This document shows positions 26,535-34,759 of a stretch of DNA of 64,000 bases, one piece after another; positions within the stretch are counted from its first letter, which is position 1, and every line of letters begins with the position of its first letter. A model generated the notes under the pieces. It made no database searches, was not told where the DNA came from, and saw only the letters and a list, made by a program, of their open reading frames with translations. The DNA comes from JAAYOS01 sp050950785 (GTDB taxonomy: Bacteria > Bacillota > Clostridia > Oscillospirales > JAAYOS01): NCBI GenBank assembly GCA_050950785.1, contig JBMNIG010000009.1, positions 22,328-86,327 on the forward strand, given 5' to 3'. The position numbers and the translations under genes are program-made.

Positions 26535-29500
26535 CTGCTTTCCTTTCTACGCAATAGGTAGTCGATTTCGTTCAATATTTCCCTGTCGCTGAAACCACCG
26601 ATATCGACTGCTCCGCACCTGCAGTTTGCTGAACAGGTTCCACAACCCTTACAGAGTACTTCGTTTACAACAGCTTTCATAGTTTTCTTATTTCTAACAG
26701 TTATTTCACTGACCTGTATTGCTCCGTAAGCACAAACCTTTTCACATGTACCACATGCAGTGCAGTAATCGATATCGACATTGGCAATGGTGCCTTCTGT
26801 CTCTAACGATTCCTTTGAAATAATAGTTGCTGCTCTTCCTGCTGCTGCAATACCTTGAACTATGCTCTCGCGCAAATTTCGTGGAGAATGTGCAAGTCCA
26901 CAAACAAATACCCCTTCTGTGGCAAAGTCGACGGGACGGAGTTTAACGTGGGCTTCCAGGAAAAAGCCATCCTGCGTTGTAGGGACCTTTAGGAGCCTTG
27001 CAATCTCTTTATTTGCGGCTTCATCAGCTTCTATTGCCGCTGCCAGTACTAAAAGCGAAGCGTCAAGCTCAATATCACATGCAAGCTCCCCATCAAAAAC
27101 GGTAACAATCAATGAGCCATCTACTTTTTTGCTGATTTTTGGTTTTTGTTCCTGATCATATCTTATAAAGTGGATACCGGACATTCGGGCATTGCGATAT
27201 TGTTCTTCACTAAGTCCGTAAGAACGCATATCACGGTATAGAATAGTTATTTCTGTATCGGGATTTAGCCGCTTGAGTGCCATTGCGTTGCGCAGTGCCT
27301 GATTACAGCATACACGGCTGCAGTACATGCGTGGTTCCTCACGTGAACCAACGCACTGGATCATAACGACTCTACCGGCGTCACGTAGCCTAGGATCAGC
27401 TGCAAGCAGTGCAGAATCAAGCTCAAGCTGTGTAATAACACGCGGATCATCGCCGTAAAGATATTCATCAGGCTTCCGCTCATGCGCGCCGGTCGCCACA
27501 ACTATAACACCATGTCTTACGGGGGTTGAGATATTGGTCGATTGAAGTGTGGATGTATAATTTCCTACATAGCCTTCAATTTTCTCTATAGTTGTATTGA
27601 GATGTATCTGGATATTTATATTTGACTCGACATCGTGGATCAACTTGTTTATGTAGTAGGGAAGGGGACGACCATCGAAGTTTGCATTGAGTTTGAGTGC
27701 GTTTCCTCCAAGTTGGTTAGTCTTCTCTACTATATGTGTCTTAAAGCCCATGTTCGCAAGAGTAAGGGCGGAGCTCATTCCGGCAACGCCGCCGCCTATG
27801 ATTAGGGCTGAAGGTATGACAGGAATTTTTTTGCGGGTCAGTTCAGCGGACAATGTCACTTTGCCCACTGCCATTCTTACAAGTTCCTTAGCCTTTTCGG
27901 TGGCGGACTTTTTGTCGTTCATATGTACCCAGGAGCATTGGTCGCGTATGTTAGACATGTTCAAAAGATAGGGATTTAGACCTGTTTTGCGCAGCACCGC
28001 CTGGAAAAGCGGTTCGTGAGTCCTAGGGGTACACGATGCGACAACAACACGGTTTAGATCGTACTCTTTAATTCGCTCCATAATGCCTCTCTGTGCATCA
28101 ACCGAGCAAGTGTAAAGGTTTTCTTCCACATGAACAACAAAGGGTAGTGTACGTATGTAGCGGCATACCTCAGGAACATCTACGTAGCCACCGATGTTGA
28201 TACCGCAGTGACATACAAAAACACCAATTCTAACAGGCTCTCTTGAAACATCCCTTTGCGCCACAATTTCCTCAGACTTAAAATATTCACTGTAATCTTT
28301 GATTTTGTCAGAGATAGTGTTTATCATGCCGGCGGCAACTCCTGCTGCAGCGCTTGCCTCCATTACCGTTTCCGGTATGTCTTTTGGTCCGGCAGCAGCT
28401 CCGCAGGCAAAAAGTCCGGGGACCGTCGTCTTGGGTACATCCAGGTCGTCGGAGTAAACAAATCCGAACTTGTCAGTTTTAACGCCAGCCTTCCGCAGCA
28501 ATCTAGCTGTATCGGCATTGGCTTTAAATCCTGTGGACAGGACAACTAAATCATAATTTGCATGATCGATCGTACCGTCAGGGGTCACGTAACTTAGTCG
28601 CAGGGTACCGTCTGTGTTCTCTTCAATCTTACCGACGCGACTTCTGACAAAGTTGACACCGTATTTCTGCTCAGCGGATACCACATACCTGTCGAAATCC
28701 TTTCCAAAGGCACGCATATCCATGTAATAAATGTCGATCTGCTTTACAGAGGGCAAATGTTCCCTCGTAATCTGAGCTTCTTTAACGGCATACATGCAGC
28801 AAACAGATGAGCAATAATCCAAGCCGCACTGATGGTCCCTTGACCCAACGCACTGTATAAATGCAACTCGCTGCGGAGGTCGACCGTCGCTGAGTCTCTG
28901 AACATGACCGGAGTAAGGACCGGAAGCCGATAAAATACGCTCATATTCCATGGCGGTAACAACATCGCGATACTTTCCGTAACCCAACTCCTTGGGAATC
29001 TGATCGGCCATGTCGCAACCGGAGCTAAAAATAACCGCTCCAACATCAAGTTCAATTATTTGATCCTTCTGTTCATGACAAATGGCACCACTTTGGCAAG
29101 CAGTTTCACACGCACGGCATTCGCAACAAACAGAACAGTCAACGCATCTCAAGGCTTCGTTTCTTGCCTGTTCTTCACTCAGTCCTGTTTCTACCTCGTC
29201 AAATGTGTGGATCCTGCGCTCAATATCAATTGTAGGCATAGTGGCACGATTGGAATATGTAGCATTATCCAAATCGATTTGACTTATATCGGTTTGGGGC
29301 AATAGATGTGGTTCGATTGGCAAGTCCTTGTTTTCAAGGTAGTTGATGATGGCTTTGGCAGCCCGGTTTCCGGAAGCAATAGCTTCAATGACCGTTGCAG
29401 GACCTGTTTGAGCATCGCCACCCGCAAATATATCGGATACAGGAGTACGGCAATCTTGAGCTAATATGTTGCCGTAACCGTCGAAAAACTCAAATCCGGC

Positions 29501-31009
29501 TTGACGTATCGTGTGCTCAACCTTTTGTCCAATAGCAACGATTATAGTATCTGCATCAATAGTGAAATCAGAGCCCTGGATCGGCTGGGGTCTACGCCGT
29601 CCGGAGTCATCGGGAGGTCCAAGTTCATTTTTGACGCAACGCAATCCGATAATATGATCATTTCGGTTAGAGTCGATCAAAACCTCAGTCTGTGTTGTTA
29701 AGAAAGAAAACTTTACACCCTCTTCCTCAGCATGTTCAATTTCCCACTTATTTGCAGGCATCTCCTGCTTTGTGCGGCGGTAGACGACCGTAACTTCTGA
29801 ACCAAGCCGTACTGCTGAGCGGGCTGCATCCATTGCAACGTTTCCACCACCAATAACAACTACTTTCTTACCGATTTTGGGATGCATACCGAGATTGAGT
29901 TCACGTAAGAAATCAATGCTGGACAGCACATTTGGGTTCTCTTCTCTGGGAATTCCCATTTTTGAATCCTGGTGCGCTCCAATTGCAATGAAAAACGCCT
30001 TATATCCATCTTTTCTCAGATCATCAAAAGTCAGATCTTTTCCAACGGGACAATTATAGCGGATCTCAACTCCCAAACTCTCAATTAGTTTTATCTCATG
30101 TTCAAGGACGGATTTATCTAGTCTGTAATCGGGAATTCCGATTTTAAGCATACCGCCGCCAACAGGGAGCTTTTCAAAAACAGTAACTTTATAACCTTCT
30201 TTGGCAAGGGTGTAAGCGCAGTTCAGACCTGCTGGTCCTGCTCCTATGATAGCCACTTTTATGTCTTTTTGCTTTAGATCAAATTCAAGAGCGTCACCTT
30301 TTTCTGAAGTACGTGCTCTGTCACCAAGAAACCGTTTTATTGCAGCTATCGAAATCGGCGACTCCACAAAGCGGCGTGTACAATTGTTTTCGCATGGGTG
30401 GAAGCAAACACGCCCAAGTACCCCTGCAAAGGGTGTTACTCTTCGTATGACCTCAAGAGCTTCCTCATAGCGTCCTGCTCCTGTTAGTGCCACATATCCG
30501 TGGGCATCAATATGTGCGGGGCAGTTGTACTTGCATGGAGATGATCCCTTTTTGTCGATGACAACCTTGTTTGGTGCAGCCTGAGCAAACGGCTTATATA
30601 CTGCGTGTCTTTTTCCAAGCCCCAATTCAAATTCATTCTTGGACTCTATGGGGCAGGCAAGAGTACAGTCATTGCAGCCCTTGCATTTTTCCTCATCGAT
30701 ATAGCGCGCCTTTTTTCTGATCGTAGCTTTAAAGTTTGGATATTCACCTTTGATTTCTAAAACTTCGCTCCATGTCATGGTGTGAACAAGAGGGTGATTA
30801 AAGGTTTCTGTGACCTTAGGCGCTAAGATGCAGGCGGAACAGTCATTAGTTGGAAATGTCTTGTCAAGCTGCGCCATCCTTCCGCCGATTGAAGGGGAGT
30901 TTTCTATAAGAAATACTGGAATACCCATTTCGGCAAGGTCATGGGAAGCTTGGATCCCACCGATGCCTCCGCCTATGACAAGTACCGGTTTTTTAATATG
31001 CTCCGACAT
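26531..31009 (-). CDS. HdrA fusion: two HdrA modules with an inserted GltD/NfnB-like domain
   Basis: 1492 residues, more than twice a standard HdrA. The first HdrA module starts with FAD motif GGGIGG (13-18), CSAC (57-60) and a 4Fe-4S set C109/112/115/119. A complete GltD/NfnB-like unit is inserted at about 155-560: its own cysteines at 159, 163, 202, 206 and 210, FAD motif GAGPAG (256-261) and NAD(P) motif GGGNVAMDAA (387-396). A cysteine-rich segment (622-638) leads back into the first HdrA module (CVGSR at 720, CC at 737-738). A second HdrA follows with its N-terminal CHCG (933-936), GGGVAG (1072-1077), CVGSR (1219) and two ferredoxin motifs (1416-1426, 1453-1463). That makes three predicted FAD sites, one probable NAD(P) site and at least six iron-sulfur sites. 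Likely the flavin-based bifurcating core of a complex with HdrC, MvhD and Flox subunits. No frameshift or internal stop. Confidence 0.9.
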   Translation of the reverse strand: MSEHIKKPVLVIGGGIGGIQASHDLAEMGIPVFLIENSPSIGGRMAQLDKTFPTNDCSACILAPKVTETFNHPLVHTMTWSEVLEIKGEYPNFKATIRKKARYIDEEKCKGCNDCTLACPIESKNEFELGLGKRHAVYKPFAQAAPNKVVIDKKGSSPCKYNCPAHIDAHGYVALTGAGRYEEALEVIRRVTPFAGVLGRVCFHPCENNCTRRFVESPISIAAIKRFLGDRARTSEKGDALEFDLKQKDIKVAIIGAGPAGLNCAYTLAKEGYKVTVFEKLPVGGGMLKIGIPDYRLDKSVLEHEIKLIESLGVEIRYNCPVGKDLTFDDLRKDGYKAFFIAIGAHQDSKMGIPREENPNVLSSIDFLRELNLGMHPKIGKKVVVIGGGNVAMDAARSAVRLGSEVTVVYRRTKQEMPANKWEIEHAEEEGVKFSFLTTQTEVLIDSNRNDHIIGLRCVKNELGPPDDSGRRRPQPIQGSDFTIDADTIIVAIGQKVEHTIRQAGFEFFDGYGNILAQDCRTPVSDIFAGGDAQTGPATVIEAIASGNRAAKAIINYLENKDLPIEPHLLPQTDISQIDLDNATYSNRATMPTIDIERRIHTFDEVETGLSEEQARNEALRCVDCSVCCECRACETACQSGAICHEQKDQIIELDVGAVIFSSGCDMADQIPKELGYGKYRDVVTAMEYERILSASGPYSGHVQRLSDGRPPQRVAFIQCVGSRDHQCGLDYCSSVCCMYAVKEAQITREHLPSVKQIDIYYMDMRAFGKDFDRYVVSAEQKYGVNFVRSRVGKIEENTDGTLRLSYVTPDGTIDHANYDLVVLSTGFKANADTARLLRKAGVKTDKFGFVYSDDLDVPKTTVPGLFACGAAAGPKDIPETVMEASAAAGVAAGMINTISDKIKDYSEYFKSEEIVAQRDVSREPVRIGVFVCHCGINIGGYVDVPEVCRYIRTLPFVVHVEENLYTCSVDAQRGIMERIKEYDLNRVVVASCTPRTHEPLFQAVLRKTGLNPYLLNMSNIRDQCSWVHMNDKKSATEKAKELVRMAVGKVTLSAELTRKKIPVIPSALIIGGGVAGMSSALTLANMGFKTHIVEKTNQLGGNALKLNANFDGRPLPYYINKLIHDVESNINIQIHLNTTIEKIEGYVGNYTSTLQSTNISTPVRHGVIVVATGAHERKPDEYLYGDDPRVITQLELDSALLAADPRLRDAGRVVMIQCVGSREEPRMYCSRVCCNQALRNAMALKRLNPDTEITILYRDMRSYGLSEEQYRNARMSGIHFIRYDQEQKPKISKKVDGSLIVTVFDGELACDIELDASLLVLAAAIEADEAANKEIARLLKVPTTQDGFFLEAHVKLRPVDFATEGVFVCGLAHSPRNLRESIVQGIAAAGRAATIISKESLETEGTIANVDIDYCTACGTCEKVCAYGAIQVSEITVRNKKTMKAVVNEVLCKGCGTCSANCRCGAVDIGGFSDREILNEIDYLLRRKESR

Positions 31010-31182
31010 CTGCGCTCCATTTCTCAGCGGTAGTACCCGAAATTTTGTTCAAATCATTGCCCGACCGCTGACGGACAGTGACTTAAATCACAACTTGTCA
31101 CAGTCTTATGTTTCGCTGCCTTAGATAAATCTTGTAAAAGCAGCTGTATTTTCCGCAATCTAAGCAGCAATTGTATTTCTGT
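31010..31182 (-). promoter_or_regulatory. hdrC-hdrA gap with CRP/FNR-like palindrome
   Basis: This 173-base gap is unusual because all following genes overlap by 4 bp. At 31078-31091 it has the perfect palindrome GTGA-N6-TCAC, which fits the half-sites of CRP/FNR-family regulators. An 8-bp inverted repeat TCAGCGGT/ACCGCTGA (about 31024-31071) lies closer to the hdrA start. Either could regulate hdrA separately from hdrC, but neither is proven. Confidence 0.35.
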
Positions 31183-31599
31183 CTAAACGGATGTAGGAAA
31201 TTCTGTATTAATCGTCTCTTGTATTCTTGAAAGTCTCAGACTCTTGATCTCCGCCTCGATCATCTCAAATCTGTGTGCTGTTTCGGGTGTAACATAACCG
31301 TCCTTTACAGCCAGACTTCTTAAAACCCGAATAACTTCGGCAGGGCGTGCATCCTGAGGACAGTGTGCAACACAAACATGGCATTGACTGCATTTCCAGA
31401 TATCTGGTGAGGAAAGTACGTCATCGCGTGCACCGAGTAAAGCCAAACGCATTAAAATACGGGGGCTGTAGGAGTTATCTATCTCACTTACAGGACAACC
31501 TGCAGTGCATGTCCCGCAAAGATAGCACTGCATTAGGTTCTCACCTCCGGGTATTAAGGAGATTTCTTTCTTAAAAAGCGGATCGATTTGGATTGCCAT
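31183..31599 (-). CDS. HdrC-like iron-sulfur subunit
   Basis: 138-residue protein with two [4Fe-4S] motifs: C25/C28/C31/C35 (CYLCGTCTAGCP) and C70/C73/C76/C80 (CSQCHVCVAHCP). The C-terminal helix also resembles heterodisulfide reductase subunit C. It would relay electrons between HdrA and the catalytic subunit. HdrB, its usual partner, is not encoded in the window, and metF lies directly upstream. The ATG at 31599 is chosen because CGGAGGTG lies 4 bases upstream; the frame is open to 31728 but that extension looks non-coding. A 129-base gap separates it from metF. Confidence 0.88.
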   Translation of the reverse strand: MAIQIDPLFKKEISLIPGGENLMQCYLCGTCTAGCPVSEIDNSYSPRILMRLALLGARDDVLSSPDIWKCSQCHVCVAHCPQDARPAEVIRVLRSLAVKDGYVTPETAHRFEMIEAEIKSLRLSRIQETINTEFPTSV

Positions 31600-31728
31600 A
31601 AGGCACCTCCGTTTATATAAAATTAACAGACAAGGGAGATAAGATGGTTTGAACTGACCCTCAGTTTGTGGTGAACAGCTATAGGGGTACAGCATTAGAC
31701 AGTTTTTTTGTCTTTGACCATATTCCAA

Positions 31729-32685
31729 TCAAACAGGGGATAGCAAACCTGCTCGTTGGACAATTGTGGGTACTATTTTCTCCCAGCCAACAGCCATAAT
31801 ATGTATACCCGACAATCCCTCGATTTTGCACAAGCGCTCAATAAGTTCAAGGGCAATTTTGATTCCCTCTTCCTGAGCGTCTTCGGCTTTGGCCATCCTT
31901 TCTACGAGGTTATCAGGGATGCTCATTCCGGAGACCTTACGAGTCATCTCCATAGAACGAAGGGACTTGTTTACAAGGATTCCGGCCTGTATATAAATTT
32001 CTTTATGAATACCAAGCCGACGAACTTTTTCCATCCATTTCTCAAATCGATCGATGTCGTAGACTGCCTGTGTCTGTACAAATTGCGCACCGGCGTTGAT
32101 CTTTTTGCGTAATCTGACAAGCTGGAGCTCTTCAGGATCTGCAAACGGATTTATAGTTGTGCCTATGAAAAATTTAGGCATATGTTTTCCCTTTTTGCCA
32201 TTAACAAAAACCCCGCGGCTTTTCATATCGTGAACCATTTTAATAAGCTGTATTGAGTCCAAATCGTATACATTCTTTGATTGGGGATGATCTCCAAATG
32301 ACTGGTGATCACCTGAAAGGCATAGCAGATTGCGCAGTCCAAGTGCATATGCTCCCAACAAATCACTCTGAATAGCTATGCGGTTACGATCGCGGCAAGT
32401 CATCTGAACGATCGTTTCGACTCCGCACATTTTCCCAACATATGCCGCCGCAATGGAGGACATTCTGACTATAGCAGTTTGATTGTCTGTGACATTGGCG
32501 GCATGAACGATACCACGTAGAGCACCGGCGCTTTTTTCAACATGTGATGCGTCAGCACCTCTGGGAGGCCCTATCTCAGCAGTGATTGCAAATTCCCCTG
32601 AAGCAAATACTTTTTGAAGATGGCTAATGTGCTCAAGGTCACTACTTGTATCCACATTTGGAATGGTTTTATAGTTGTCCGTCAT
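31729..32685 (-). CDS. metF: MetF, methylene-H4folate reductase catalytic subunit
   Basis: Reduces methylene- to methyl-H4folate on FAD in the methyl branch. 318 residues forming one TIM barrel. Typical motifs are ITAEIGPPRG near residue 34, VTDNQTAIVRMSS near 70, and LLCLSGDHQSFGDHP near 119, the last corresponding to the flavin-binding loop. It overlaps metV by 4 bp (ATGA), and acetogen enzymes are MetVF heteromers. No NAD(P)-binding domain is present, so electrons must come through MetV or the Hdr/Flox proteins encoded next to it. Confidence 0.95.
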   Translation of the reverse strand: MTDNYKTIPNVDTSSDLEHISHLQKVFASGEFAITAEIGPPRGADASHVEKSAGALRGIVHAANVTDNQTAIVRMSSIAAAYVGKMCGVETIVQMTCRDRNRIAIQSDLLGAYALGLRNLLCLSGDHQSFGDHPQSKNVYDLDSIQLIKMVHDMKSRGVFVNGKKGKHMPKFFIGTTINPFADPEELQLVRLRKKINAGAQFVQTQAVYDIDRFEKWMEKVRRLGIHKEIYIQAGILVNKSLRSMEMTRKVSGMSIPDNLVERMAKAEDAQEEGIKIALELIERLCKIEGLSGIHIMAVGWEKIVPTIVQRAGLLSPV

Positions 32686-33356
32686 TTTTCCACCTCCGGA
32701 GACATTGAACCCTTGCGTATACTTCTCGGACCGCCATCCCTGTTTTTACTCCAGTCTCTCGGCGGAATTGTCTCCAAAAGTCTTTCAAGCCTGCCTTGAG
32801 CTGCTAAACGGTCATATATGAGTTGCCATGCGCAGTCAATATCCGGATCGATCTCACAATGTCCTCCGGAGCTGCCTCCACAAGGCCCGTTAAAAATACT
32901 TTTAGAACAGCGGGCAACCGGACAAATGCCTCCGGTCTTTTCCAGTATACAATCTCCGCATCCTTGGCAAACTTCGGTCCAATAACCGACATCACGGTTT
33001 ACACCAATAAACTTAGTATTTAGTGCCGGAATAACTTGCTTATCAGGATAACATTCAGCTAAAAATTGAACTCCCGCTCCACAGCCCATGGAAAGGACGG
33101 CATCGGCGGATCGGATATCTTCGTCTAATTCGAAGATGAATTCTCTGTCACACTGCCGCTGTATTGTCCTTACGCATATTTCAATATCTTCAAGCTCGTC
33201 AATCAGCTTGAGCAGAGAGGATAACTCATGGGCCTCTTTTTCACCGCCCGCCATACATACTGTTACACATGTACCACAAGCAGCAATAAGTAGCTTTTTA
33301 TACGGACGGACCGACTGTGATATTTCATTAAGTGATTTCCGTTCTGCGACAATCAT
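32682..33356 (-). CDS. metV: MetV, iron-sulfur/zinc partner of MetF
   Basis: 224-residue member of the methylenetetrahydrofolate reductase C-terminal (MetV) family. It begins with CGTCVTVCMAGGEKEA near residues 28-43. Cysteine groups typical for the 4Fe-4S clusters include SMGCGAGVQ near 92, CQGCGDC near 137-143, and CPVARCSKSIFNGPCGG near 153-169. In acetogens MetV is essential for MetF activity and links it to the electron donor. Directly followed by metF with a 4-bp overlap. Start ATG with CGGAGG 11 bases upstream, which is rather far. Confidence 0.93.
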   Translation of the reverse strand: MIVAERKSLNEISQSVRPYKKLLIAACGTCVTVCMAGGEKEAHELSSLLKLIDELEDIEICVRTIQRQCDREFIFELDEDIRSADAVLSMGCGAGVQFLAECYPDKQVIPALNTKFIGVNRDVGYWTEVCQGCGDCILEKTGGICPVARCSKSIFNGPCGGSSGGHCEIDPDIDCAWQLIYDRLAAQGRLERLLETIPPRDWSKNRDGGPRSIRKGSMSPEVEK

Positions 33357-33463
33357 AATGACTCTTTCCTCCGGAGTGTAAAATAATCAAACGTCTGAAA
33401 ACTGCTTTTTGATAATGCGTACCAGTAATGATATATTAAATCATCTCAGCCCAGGGAGTAAGT

Positions 33464-34759
33464 TTATTTGTCAACACTATCCATTTCAATCAGATTCTGC
33501 AGAACAGTTGGCATGGCATGTGATAGTTGGATAAATATGATGCGCTGAGGATCTATATCGATCGAGGCCAATTCTTTTTTGATTTTATCTACCTGTAGGT
33601 GAGCGCGCCTATTTCCCTCAAAATGCTTACACGCTCCGTCGGGACAAACTGCGACGATTGCCCGGTCGTATGTTTTTAAGGCTGAAGCGATTTGAGAAGC
33701 GCTGATGTTACCCCCGCATGGAATGGGGATCACTTGAACGCATCTGTCGCTTAAAGCTGTCTTAGCTGCTATGGCAGCTGAGTTTTCACAGCAAAAGGCA
33801 ATTGTATTTACATTGCAATTTGGTTGTCCCTCGTCAGTTATCCCAATAAGCTCAATGGCATTGGCAGGGCAGGCGGAAACACAGATCCCGCAACCATTGC
33901 AATAATTCGTTAAAACACTCATTGCGGGTGCGGAGTTATCAGGGTATAGAGCACCATGTGGGCATACACGAAAACATGTATAGCAATAGGCGCATTTTTT
34001 TGTATTTATACCAGCTACGACATTATGAGTCATCTTTGGCAATAGCTTTATTTCATCTGCTATTGAGCCTACGATTTCATCTAGTGACATAGACATTGCT
34101 AAACCTGTATCGATATAAAAAACACCCCTGCGGCTAGTTCGGCCTGGAGATAGGAACCAGCGGTCGGCATTGATCAGCCCGCCGCCATATGTGCGCAGAC
34201 GCAATGCCTTTGCAAATTCCAAAATGCTCCCGTCTTCCGAATATGTACATTCAACCAGCAGAGGAGTATTGATTTCAAATGATTCGATACCGTCATCTAT
34301 TTTGACTATACTGTTTATATCATCATCAACAACGGAAACGTTTTCATATTTTATGAATGTCACGCCATGGATCCTGGCATCGGTATACAATTGCTCCAAA
34401 TCCGGCATTTCACTACGAACTGAGCGGGTAAGAACATATACATGGCGTTTGTTGACAGCTATTTCTATAGCACGCTTCAGAACAAGATTCCATACAAATG
34501 CCGGTGTTTCAAGCTCCCGATCGAGAAGTAGTACGACGGGATCTCCGGGTCCAAGGGCAGCGATAGCGCGCTGTGCAAAATTGCAGTTAGTAATAAAAGG
34601 TGGTATTAAAGAGTCACTTACAAGGATTACAGGGTTTTCATCGGCTACCGCTTTTACTTCTGCCGGCGTGTCGACCACGAAAACATCGAAACCCTCATCT
34701 TCTAATACCGCTTTTATTGTGCCAATATTGACGCTTTTTCCGGCTATAAAAGTTTTCAT
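33464..34759 (-). CDS. Ferredoxin/MvhD-like fusion with degenerate HdrA-like N-terminus (QmoB-like)
   Basis: 431-residue protein. Residues 1-240 look HdrA/QmoB-like in layout (ends with RRGVFYIDTGLAMSMSLDEIV) but lack a GGGxxG FAD motif, so flavin binding here is doubtful. Two ferredoxin motifs follow: C256/259/262/266 and C287/290/293/297. The last 115 residues form an MvhD-like domain with C323-C324, C348, C372 and C377. The layout recalls QmoB, whose C-terminus is MvhD-like. It overlaps the HdrA-like gene upstream by 4 bp and is followed by metV after 107 bases. Inferred role: a second electron-transfer module for MetVF. Confidence 0.7.
   Translation of the reverse strand: MKTFIAGKSVNIGTIKAVLEDEGFDVFVVDTPAEVKAVADENPVILVSDSLIPPFITNCNFAQRAIAALGPGDPVVLLLDRELETPAFVWNLVLKRAIEIAVNKRHVYVLTRSVRSEMPDLEQLYTDARIHGVTFIKYENVSVVDDDINSIVKIDDGIESFEINTPLLVECTYSEDGSILEFAKALRLRTYGGGLINADRWFLSPGRTSRRGVFYIDTGLAMSMSLDEIVGSIADEIKLLPKMTHNVVAGINTKKCAYCYTCFRVCPHGALYPDNSAPAMSVLTNYCNGCGICVSACPANAIELIGITDEGQPNCNVNTIAFCCENSAAIAAKTALSDRCVQVIPIPCGGNISASQIASALKTYDRAIVAVCPDGACKHFEGNRRAHLQVDKIKKELASIDIDPQRIIFIQLSHAMPTVLQNLIEMDSVDK

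Noticed and set aside
31600..31728. 43-residue N-terminal extension of HdrC
   Set aside because: The ATG at 31599 has a strong GGAGGTG site; the extension has an unusual cysteine/leucine-rich composition not seen in HdrC.
32682..33356. MetV as a disguised HdrB (cysteine-rich catalytic subunit)
   Set aside because: Its cysteine spacing fits the MetV family, and the double-cysteine CCG pattern of HdrB is absent.
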